6,973 nt of DNA, taken from NCBI GenBank assembly GCA_937967755.1, contig CALBTA010000080.1:1-6973 (forward strand), read 5' to 3'. Within the stretch, counting starts at the first letter, position 1, and every line of letters begins with the position of its first letter. Shown here piece by piece: positions 1 through 6,072 of this stretch. The notes below the pieces were generated by a model. That model was not told where the DNA came from. It saw only the letters and a list, made by a program, of their open reading frames with translations, and did no database searches. Source of the DNA: an uncultured Planctomycetaceae bacterium (GTDB lineage: Bacteria > Planctomycetota > Planctomycetia > Pirellulales > Pirellulaceae). Made by a program: the position numbers and the translations under genes.

Positions 1-346
1 CGCCTTCCTTGTTTTTGCCAACCTCTTCGCCCTTCTCGACCCATTTGTGCTGGGGCGCTTCCGGCTCCCCCTCGGGCAGAACCCGTTCGATACCGCCGCT
101 CACCAGGAACCGGCGGCCGGCAACTTTGTTCCGGCGGACGACGATTTCCGTTTCCGTGCCAAAACCAGTGAAGCTGGAGGTGCGAACGAAGTACCGGTAA
201 CTACCTACGCACTTCTGCTTCAAGTCGTCCCAAGTATCACGGCTGGCGGCAAGTTTCTCAGCGTCAGTCATTTCTTCCTGGGCGATGGCCTGGGAGATCT
301 GCATCGATGCGGCGAGTACCGAGAAGGTAAGTATCAGGCGAAGCAT
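1..346 (-). CDS. small exported protein of unknown function (3' end outside window)
   Basis: Reading left from an ATG at 346 there are 115 codons with no stop before the window edge, so the C-terminus is missing. The N-terminus is a convincing Sec signal peptide: MLRLILTF, a hydrophobic stretch to about residue 19, then a small-residue site with AIA-Q at 20-23, so the mature protein probably begins near Q23. The mature part has a charged helix (about 24-46, with W39 and K43), a C-G-SYRYFVRTSSF segment (46-60), and a strand-rich stretch with TEIVVRR. The W...SYRY...V pattern recalls DUF6174-type small secreted proteins, but the match is from memory and weak. It lies 90 bp downstream of the zinc-ribbon gene on the same strand. 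It has its own promoter-like sequence and a purine-rich AGAGAAGAG tract just before the ATG. Expression may therefore be partly independent. Function unknown; existence of the gene is well supported. Confidence 0.82.
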   Translation of the reverse strand, partial: MLRLILTFSVLAASMQISQAIAQEEMTDAEKLAASRDTWDDLKQKCVGSYRYFVRTSSFTGFGTETEIVVRRNKVAGRRFLVSGGIERVLPEGEPEAPQHKWVEKGEEVGKNKEG

Positions 347-384
347 GTCTCTTCTCTTTGGATGAGGCGAAACTGAAATAATGC

Positions 385-412
385 AGTATAGCACCAGTTG
401 GGCTGATGTCGC
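385..412 (-). promoter_or_regulatory. candidate extended -10 promoter for the small exported protein
   Basis: On the minus strand the sequence reads GCGACA (412-407), a 16-base spacer, then TATACT (390-385). A TG dinucleotide at 393-392 makes it an extended -10 (TGCTATACT). The -35 matches TTGACA at four of six positions. Transcription would start near 378, leaving a leader of about 30 bases before the ATG at 346. The fit is reasonable for a housekeeping sigma factor, but planctomycete promoters are poorly defined and this could be chance. Confidence 0.4.
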
Positions 413-436
413 CGACGAGAGTCGCCTCCCACATGT

Positions 437-2725
437 TCACTTCGCCAACGCCGCGGCCACCACCCGTTGTTGGGCCTGGGGCAGGCGGACGAGGAGCCGC
501 TGCGAGGGCTTGTCGTAGCGGATCTCGAACGGGCCGCCGGAATCGACGAACAGGCCGGGGCCAAGCCGGCGTTCTAGCCGTTGGATCAGTTCGTCGGGAG
601 ATTGTTCTCCCGCCGCGAGCAAATCGCCGATCGCGTACAGTTCCAACTCTGGCTGGGATGTTACCGCTGCCAGCGACGTGATTTGAAACGTCCGCGCGTC
701 AATCGCCCGGTAGGTTAGATCCATCGGGCCGAGCAGTTCGTTCAGCGCTTCGGCCAGCGGCACATCGTCCGCGACGACGGCCGCTTCGCTGTGCGGCGGC
801 CAACCGGCTTCGAGCAAGGCCTGCCAATCGATCAGGAAGGAAACATCGGCCGTTTTTTCCAGATGGGCAAGGATTTTCGTCAACGGCTGATCGACATGGT
901 AGACCGCCCGAACGGGCATTTCCAACTTCGCCTGGGCTTGGGCCCAGCGGGCTTGCTCGGCGAACAGCTCGGCCTTGAACTTGCTGCGCGGCTTTAACCC
1001 GCGGGCGACGCGGAGCTTCTGCAAAAACAGATGCACGCGGAATTGCACATCAAACGAGTTGGTAACCCTGAGCGTGCTCCCTTCGACCTTCACTTCACCT
1101 TCGCCGGTGATGGCCTGCCAGGTTTCGGGAGCGATCAGGGCCTGGATGTGTTCGACAAGTTCCGCGATCGACTCTTCATCCGTTGCCAGATCGTCCACCG
1201 CATGATCGACCTTCCTTGGGCCTCCTCGCGAAGCGGCTGAGACGACGAGAATTTGATCGCCGTGCATTTCGGATGCCAGGTTGTGCCTGGCCAACACCGC
1301 CTTCAGCGTTTCGCCCACGGTGGTGTCCTTGAGGACGACGTCGACGGGCACATCGGGCTGCAGCTTGTGTTGGGCGAGCGCTTCGGGCGAGAGGGTGATC
1401 GGAATGGTACTGAGCTGCGTGAGCAACTCCAGCACTTTCACCAAAGGGGCACCTTGCGTGTCGATTCCGGCGATCTTATCGGCCAGGCGGGCTTTGAGGT
1501 TAACCCTCACCGGATCGGGACGCGGGCGAGACGCCGTGGCAATCGGTGCGGGCGCGGGGCCTTCGGGCACTTCATCAATCGCCGGCGCGACCGGGTCGGG
1601 AGCCGGCGGCAGCGGAAACGCATCGATCAACGGAGCGAGATCGCCCAGGCCAGTATCGGCGGTCGGTTCATCAAGCGGCGAATCATCCGGCGTTTCCGGC
1701 GGATCGTTGGTGAACAGTGGCGGCGCATCCGGCATGGGATCATCCATGCCGGGCTCGTCTTCGGGCGGTGGCTCATCGACGATGTTCAAATCATCCGGCG
1801 AAGGTGTCGGGTCGTCGGGCGGGTCGGTGGGTGTTTCATCGACGACCGGCGGGTCTTCCGGCGTGGGTGTTGCAGGATCGTCCGCCGGCGGCGTGACCGG
1901 TTGCTCGTCCGGGTCGATGATCGGCTGAATGTCTTCCGGCGGCGCGGGGGCTTCGGCGGTGACTTCTTCTCGCGGCCCGCGTAACAGGAAGAACAGCAGC
2001 CCGCCGACCATGCAGATCGCCGCCAGCGATGCCGCGCCGATCAGCCCGTAACGCTGCCAGGCGAGTTGCGCGGGCGTGCTGTAAGCGGGGTGCGAAACCG
2101 GCGGAGGCATCGTCGCGCCGGCCGTCGATTCAACCGGCTGTTGCGCAGGCGGATGGGCCATGGCGACCACCGCTGCTGCGCCGGCCTTCTCGAGCGGCGA
2201 GCGTTGATCCTTTTTAGGATTTGTTTCGCGTTCCGTTGACCCCCGGCTATCGTTGAGTTGTTCGCTGGTGTTCGGGTCGAGGTCGAACGACGAAATTGAT
2301 TCGGCCGGCGGTTCAATCGGCGGAGGGTGGTCGGATTGCGGATTGCGGATTGCGGATTGCGGATTGCCGGGATCTTCTTGATGAATCGCAGATGCATCCG
2401 CCGCTTGCGGCTTCGCCTCAGCTGTTGCGCGTGATGCGACTTCACCAGACGGAGAGCCCACCGGCACATCATCCATCGTATCCGCCAACAGCGCCGCGGC
2501 ATCGCCGAAGTCGGAACCGAGAGATCCGCCGCCGACTACGATTTGCGGAGAGCTATCGCTCTTTGGCTTCTGCGTGGGTTGTTGCGAATCCGCGACCGGC
2601 GATGGCGGGGTGATCATCACCATGCTGCCGCACTTCGGGCAAAGCGAAAGTTGGCCGATCGCGCTTTCGTCGCGCACCTTCAGCCGAGCGCCGCAGGTCG
2701 AACAAGAGATAGAATAAGGTTTCAC
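437..2725 (-). CDS. single-pass membrane protein: N-terminal zinc ribbon, acidic Pro-rich linker, duplicated STN/secretin-N-like modules
   Basis: With a GTG start at 2725 the product is 762 residues. Residues 8-32 form a zinc ribbon (C8xxC11, C29xxC32) like those that open many planctomycete proteins. A variable, probably disordered cytoplasmic segment follows (about 40-220). One transmembrane helix spans about 227-248, followed by R249-G250-P-R. Then comes a Pro/Asp/Glu-rich spacer (about 251-400) with many DDP, TPP and EDEP repeats. The rest is extracytoplasmic: an STN-like alpha/beta module (406-500, with VLKDTTVGETLKAVL), a module with LIAPETW (about 510-570), a charged helix, a second STN-like module (603-683, with PLAEALNELL) and a second short module to the end. 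An ATG at 2812 would add 29 residues and overlap the upstream stop as TAATG. I prefer the GTG because those 29 residues are encoded mostly by a heptamer array and the zinc ribbon would sit at the very N-terminus as usual. No convincing Shine-Dalgarno precedes either start. A second heptamer array is inside the gene at 2334-2368. Role unknown; probably works with the upstream kinase-like protein. Confidence 0.85.
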   Translation of the reverse strand: MKPYSISCSTCGARLKVRDESAIGQLSLCPKCGSMVMITPPSPVADSQQPTQKPKSDSSPQIVVGGGSLGSDFGDAAALLADTMDDVPVGSPSGEVASRATAEAKPQAADASAIHQEDPGNPQSAIRNPQSDHPPPIEPPAESISSFDLDPNTSEQLNDSRGSTERETNPKKDQRSPLEKAGAAAVVAMAHPPAQQPVESTAGATMPPPVSHPAYSTPAQLAWQRYGLIGAASLAAICMVGGLLFFLLRGPREEVTAEAPAPPEDIQPIIDPDEQPVTPPADDPATPTPEDPPVVDETPTDPPDDPTPSPDDLNIVDEPPPEDEPGMDDPMPDAPPLFTNDPPETPDDSPLDEPTADTGLGDLAPLIDAFPLPPAPDPVAPAIDEVPEGPAPAPIATASRPRPDPVRVNLKARLADKIAGIDTQGAPLVKVLELLTQLSTIPITLSPEALAQHKLQPDVPVDVVLKDTTVGETLKAVLARHNLASEMHGDQILVVSAASRGGPRKVDHAVDDLATDEESIAELVEHIQALIAPETWQAITGEGEVKVEGSTLRVTNSFDVQFRVHLFLQKLRVARGLKPRSKFKAELFAEQARWAQAQAKLEMPVRAVYHVDQPLTKILAHLEKTADVSFLIDWQALLEAGWPPHSEAAVVADDVPLAEALNELLGPMDLTYRAIDARTFQITSLAAVTSQPELELYAIGDLLAAGEQSPDELIQRLERRLGPGLFVDSGGPFEIRYDKPSQRLLVRLPQAQQRVVAAALAK
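2334..2368. repeat. in-gene heptamer array, (GATTGCG)4 plus GATTGCC
   Basis: Four perfect GATTGCG units run from 2334 to 2361, followed by GATTGCC at 2362-2368. The array lies inside the zinc-ribbon membrane protein gene and encodes about residues 120-131 (core NPQSAIRNPQS) in its disordered cytoplasmic linker. Three units equal seven codons, so the peptide repeats every seven residues. Any change other than three units shifts the frame. The same heptamer occurs, in the same orientation, in the array at 2726-2795. Confidence 0.95.
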
Positions 2726-2795
2726 GATTGCAGAATGCGGATTGCGGAATGCGGATTCTCGATTCTCGCCTGCTGAAAACCGAAAACCGAAAACT
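2726..2795. repeat. ten-unit composite heptamer array between the kinase-like and zinc-ribbon genes
   Basis: The 70 bp divide exactly into ten 7-mers in one register: gattgca, gaatgcg, gattgcg, gaatgcg, gattctc, gattctc, gcctgct, gaaaacc, gaaaacc, gaaaact. Nine of the ten begin with GA and fall into three families (GAWTGCG, GATTCTC, GAAAACC). One unit has diverged. The array ends at the base next to the preferred GTG start of the zinc-ribbon gene and leaves 16 bp before the upstream stop codon. It reads through without a stop if the ATG at 2812 is used. Confidence 0.93.
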
Positions 2796-2811
2796 ACTTC
2801 CCATCCTATCA

Positions 2812-5800
2812 TTACTTGGGCTGAAATACCGCTGGCAATGTCCAGTTCTTTTCGCCAGCCGCGGTGCGGGTAGTGATCAGAACGATTTTTTTGGACGCAT
2901 CGTCGGGGTCGGGTCCGATCAGCCAGACGAGCTTTTGGTCAACTTCCGACGCATCGGTAACAGTCGTGACCGGGTTCGCCTTGCGGACAAGCTGCGTCAG
3001 AATTTCGCTAACCGGTGTATCTTTCACATTCACGTCACGAATCTGCTGGTTTCGCGTGATGCCGTCCTTCTGCAAGTCGGCACCGAGAATCTTGATTTGA
3101 AAGTCGACAGGTAGCGATGGGTATTCGTCTTTCACCGCCGCAACCAAATCGCGCATCGAGAATTCCAACGACTGCTGCGGGAACCCAAGGTCGACGGAAG
3201 CCGCTAGCACTTCGTCCAGCGTTTTCGGGTCGGGCTTCGACGTCGGCGTTCCGCCTGTGTTGGGCGGGTTGAACGTTGCGCCCGGCGCGGTGGCGATGGA
3301 AAGTTCGGCTGCCGCGATCAAGTTCGGTGCGGCCTGACCTGGCAGCGCGAAGTTGAAGACCGTTTCTTCCCCTTCGATGCCGCTGCGGGTTTGCGCGGTG
3401 GTGACGCTGACCATGTCGGGAATGCTGAGGTACAGGTTTCGCCAATAGGTCGGCGGGTCGAGTTCGACCATGTAATTCCGCACGCGGGCGGGCAGTTCGC
3501 GAATCCGCCCGCCGTACTCGTTTCGCATGTCAGCGGGCGTCTTCTGCAGGCGTGAGTAAAGCCGCAGCTCACCGTAGAAGTCATCGGTGAAACTGGTCGT
3601 GATCATCGCCTTGGTGTCGTCGCCGAAAAACCATTGCAGCGGCTCGATCAGCTTTTCGTAAGGGCCGCGAAACATGTCGCGCCCGTCGGTGTAAAGAAAT
3701 TGCGGATCGACCAGCGCGATGAAATGCTGCTCGGCGTCGGATGCTTTCAGAAGCTGATTGAAATACGGATCGACTTGGGCCTTGGGCCGCGGCACGCCCA
3801 AGGCGGCCAGTTCATCGATTTCATCGCCTGCCCCTAAGACGAAGACGCGGCCGTCTCCGCCGGGTGCCAGCCAGGCTTTTCTGCCGGCGACAGGGAACAC
3901 GTTGTTGGCCCCGGCGGCCGGGTTGCCCCAGCGGGTTTTCATGTCCAGGCGGTTCTTCAGCGTGACCGTGTACGAAAACCGTGGCATCTGGCTGTTGTTG
4001 GGGTGAACGCCGACGATCAGTTGTTCGACTTCATCGAACGTGACCCCGGCATCGCGTTCCCACTGCTGCCGCCACGATGCGAAGTCAGGGCCGAGGGCCT
4101 TCAAGGCGTTACGCCCGTGACCGCTGGCCAAGATGTCAGCCGGGCGAGCGATGAGGTACATTCGGGCGGCGGAAGGGACGAACACCATCTCGACTGGGTC
4201 ACCCATCGTGGGCGGTGCCCAAAGCGAGTTGCCATCGTCGACCGCGACGACGTTGAACCTCGGGCCATCGTCCTCGCCGCCTGTCGTCGCCCCATCGGCA
4301 GCGCTGCCGTCGTCGGTTCCATCAGCCGGTTCGCTGCCGTCAGTGGAATTGCCATCGGGGGAATCGCCGTCGGTTGTTGCTCCGTCATCGGCCGAGCCTT
4401 CATCGGCTGCGGCTTCGGTTCCGTCATCGGACGTTAAATTGGCCACCGCAAATCCAATGCCCAACAGCGGCAGCACGCCAATCACACACACCGTCAGCAA
4501 GAACGCCGCACCCGCTCCAAGTGTGATCATCAGCGGCAAGTTTTTGGTGATCGGCTTCTTATTCTTGAAGCGGTCGCTGGCCGATGGGGACGTGACTGCC
4601 GATTGTTTTGCCGCCGTGACCGTCGCAGGCGTACCACCGCTGGCGGCTTCGCCGGAAGTAGTTACTGGAACGACGAGTGGAACAGATGGCTGCGTTGATT
4701 GCGTATTGACTTGCGAGATAGGGCGCGGCGTTGGCTTTGGTTTTTGCTTTAAGTGCTGCTCATATGCGGCCAGCGTCGGGCGGGCGGGTGTCACAATCGG
4801 TTGCCGCTGGTCAGACGGCAGGAACTGGCCAAGCTGATCGGCAGCCTGCGATGCCGTCTGATAACGCACGCCGGCGTTCTTGGCCATCATGAACGCAACG
4901 ACTTTCGTTACCGGTTCCGGCACACCAAACTGTGCCAGCGGCTGGATCGCTTCCGACGCATGGCGTTGCATCTTCTGGCTAACGCTTCCGCCTGCAAACG
5001 GGGGTTCGCCGGCAAGCATGTGGTAAAGCGTACACCCCAGGGCGTAAACGTCCGTCAGTGCGTTCGGTGAGTTTCCAGCGACTCCCAGTTCCGGCGCGGC
5101 GTAGTCCGCCCGCGCTGCCGTCGCTGCGTCGTCCGATGCCGATGCGAAGCCGGCGAGCGGCGTGGCGGGATCGCACCACAGGACCGCCCGGTTCTGCCCG
5201 TCGATGACAATGTTCTCCGGCCGCACGTCGCCATGCGTGAAGCCGGCTTCATGAGCCCGCGACAGCGCCAACGCAGCCTGATAGGCGAAGCGGCAAGCCT
5301 GCGCGTGATCAATCCGCTGCCCGTTTTGCAGCCGCTGCGATACGAACTGGCCCGAGACATCGGCGACGGCAAAGAATTTGTATTGGTCTAAATCGGCAAG
5401 TTCAAATCCGCGCCACCAATGCGGGTGATTCAGCCCGAGGTGCCCAATCGCCCGATTGGCAGTGCTCGCCCAGCGGTTGGCGTCGGCGACCGTCTCTCCC
5501 GCGAAGAACTTCAGGCAAACCGGGTGACCCGTCGTCGCATGCACCGCCTTGAATTGCCCGGCGAGCGGCCCGCCGTCAATGCGGTCGTAAATCTTGTAAT
5601 CGCCATAGGCGAACGGCCCGGCCCTGCCGCCCAGCAGGATCGTCGCCTGATAGCGGCTGATGACGTTCTGCGACACCAGCCATTCCGACAGCGTCCGCGC
5701 ATTGCCCTGCGCGGCAGCCCCCTTCACATGGCCAAACTGCTGGCCCAAGCGTTGACACTCTTCGGCAGGCAGCAACTGGCTTTCAATCAGCAGCCGCCAG

Positions 5801-5823
5801 AAATCAGGGATGGGTATGGTCAT
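2812..5823 (-). CDS. transmembrane serine/threonine-kinase-like protein, probable pseudokinase, with extracytoplasmic STN-like C-terminus
   Basis: 1003 residues from an ATG at 5823. Residues 5-70 are a helical leader (LSEWLVSQNVISRYQATILL) like that preceding many planctomycete kinases. Residues 75-335 are a kinase fold: ATP-site lysine K105, HGDVRPEN at 197-204 (D199, N204), D218, APE at 243-245, DVYALGCTLY at 258-267 and R320. The glycine loop is degraded (only G85 remains of GxGxxG, with D83 and A88), HRD is HGD, DFG is DPA (218-220), and no acidic residue is visible at the expected helix-C position (119-128). It may bind ATP but is likely weak or inactive. After a Pro/Thr/Ser linker, one membrane helix spans about 430-461, followed by a Gly/Asp/Ser/Thr acidic spacer (465-520). 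Next is a roughly 300-residue extracytoplasmic domain (about 544-850, opening VFVPSAARMYLIARPADIL) that I cannot name, then an STN-like module (about 883-985, VKDTPVSEILTQLV). First gene of the minus-strand cluster; its stop at 2812 touches the alternative start of the next gene. No Shine-Dalgarno is evident. The reading frame and kinase fold are certain; catalytic status is inferred. Confidence 0.92.
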   Translation of the reverse strand: MTIPIPDFWRLLIESQLLPAEECQRLGQQFGHVKGAAAQGNARTLSEWLVSQNVISRYQATILLGGRAGPFAYGDYKIYDRIDGGPLAGQFKAVHATTGHPVCLKFFAGETVADANRWASTANRAIGHLGLNHPHWWRGFELADLDQYKFFAVADVSGQFVSQRLQNGQRIDHAQACRFAYQAALALSRAHEAGFTHGDVRPENIVIDGQNRAVLWCDPATPLAGFASASDDAATAARADYAAPELGVAGNSPNALTDVYALGCTLYHMLAGEPPFAGGSVSQKMQRHASEAIQPLAQFGVPEPVTKVVAFMMAKNAGVRYQTASQAADQLGQFLPSDQRQPIVTPARPTLAAYEQHLKQKPKPTPRPISQVNTQSTQPSVPLVVPVTTSGEAASGGTPATVTAAKQSAVTSPSASDRFKNKKPITKNLPLMITLGAGAAFLLTVCVIGVLPLLGIGFAVANLTSDDGTEAAADEGSADDGATTDGDSPDGNSTDGSEPADGTDDGSAADGATTGGEDDGPRFNVVAVDDGNSLWAPPTMGDPVEMVFVPSAARMYLIARPADILASGHGRNALKALGPDFASWRQQWERDAGVTFDEVEQLIVGVHPNNSQMPRFSYTVTLKNRLDMKTRWGNPAAGANNVFPVAGRKAWLAPGGDGRVFVLGAGDEIDELAALGVPRPKAQVDPYFNQLLKASDAEQHFIALVDPQFLYTDGRDMFRGPYEKLIEPLQWFFGDDTKAMITTSFTDDFYGELRLYSRLQKTPADMRNEYGGRIRELPARVRNYMVELDPPTYWRNLYLSIPDMVSVTTAQTRSGIEGEETVFNFALPGQAAPNLIAAAELSIATAPGATFNPPNTGGTPTSKPDPKTLDEVLAASVDLGFPQQSLEFSMRDLVAAVKDEYPSLPVDFQIKILGADLQKDGITRNQQIRDVNVKDTPVSEILTQLVRKANPVTTVTDASEVDQKLVWLIGPDPDDASKKIVLITTRTAAGEKNWTLPAVFQPK

Positions 5824-5912
5824 GAGCTAAGTTCTGTTTCGTCGCTTATTCGCCAGATTATTTCGCACCTCCACTTTACCGCGCCGGTTCACATCTTGGC
5901 AAAGGCCGCAGA

Positions 5913-5927
5913 CGTTCATATTGAACG
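5913..5927. promoter_or_regulatory. perfect 15-bp palindrome, candidate operator
   Basis: CGTTCA-TAT-TGAACG: two perfect 6-base arms around a 3-base centre. It lies 90 bp before the kinase-like gene's start and about 145 bp before the glutamate dehydrogenase start. The size and symmetry suit a dimeric repressor or activator. It is the only such site seen here and could be chance. Confidence 0.35.
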
Positions 5928-5963
5928 AAACTGCGCCACCCGCGTAAGATGGCCGCGGAAGTA

Positions 5964-6049
5964 GTAGGACGGGTTTGCAACCCGTCCACATTAACTCACC
6001 ATTTGCGGCGCGAATCCCACGACAAGGGCGGGTTATAAACCCATCCTAC
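5964..6049. repeat. REP-like pair in inverted orientation (BIME-like)
   Basis: The first unit begins with GTAG at 5964-5967 and forms a 9-bp hairpin: GGACGGGTT (5967-5975), loop TGC, AACCCGTCC (5979-5987). The second unit is inverted: GGGTT-ATA-AACCC (6030-6042), with an imperfect outer stem (6026-6029 with 6043-6046), ending in CTAC at 6046-6049, which is GTAG on the other strand. The outer ends, GTAGGACGGGTTT and AAACCCATCCTAC, are inverted repeats matching at 12 of 13 bases. A GTAG tetranucleotide before a hairpin, in facing pairs, is the layout of REP elements mobilised by REP-associated tyrosine transposases (TnpA-REP). No transposase is present in the window. Confidence 0.65.
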
Positions 6050-6072
6050 CCTCTTACCACTCACTCAAACGC

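Larger units (their letters stand above)
5824..6072. other. divergent intergenic region between kinase-like and glutamate dehydrogenase genes
   Basis: These 249 bp separate two divergently oriented genes and should hold both promoters. I see no pair of -35/-10 boxes good enough to call in either direction, and no Shine-Dalgarno before either ATG. The recognisable content is the palindrome at 5913-5927 and the REP-like pair at 5964-6049. No open frame here looks like a real gene. Confidence 0.7.

Noticed and set aside
1253..1984. 243-codon Arg-rich open frame on the plus strand, and a second plus-strand frame at 1281-1928
   Set aside because: Both lie opposite the zinc-ribbon membrane protein gene and have low-complexity composition produced by its Pro/Asp-rich linker and GC-rich wobble bases. 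No domain is recognisable.
2334..2368. CRISPR-like repeat array
   Set aside because: The units are 7 bp with no spacers, so this is a simple tandem repeat.
2041..2502. 153-codon Arg-rich minus-strand frame overlapping the zinc-ribbon gene
   Set aside because: An out-of-frame shadow of the same gene. Not a gene itself; relevant only as the frame entered if one heptamer is lost.
4133..4837. 234-codon Ser/Val/Pro-rich plus-strand open frame
   Set aside because: Antisense to the linker, membrane helix and kinase-tail part of the kinase-like gene; its Ser-rich composition mirrors the D/G/S/T spacer.
5419..5964. 181-codon plus-strand open frame crossing the kinase-like gene's start into the intergenic region
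   Set aside because: Mostly antisense to the kinase N-terminus, with no recognisable domain or upstream ribosome binding site, and it ends at the REP-like element.
5967..5987. Hairpin as an intrinsic terminator
   Set aside because: There is no T-run after the stem, and it lies between two gene starts where no transcript is expected to end.
6030..6042. TTATAA inside the second hairpin as a -10 box for glutamate dehydrogenase
   Set aside because: The only -35-like sequence nearby (TTGCGG at 6003) is 24 bases away, too far, and the AT core is explained by the hairpin loop.
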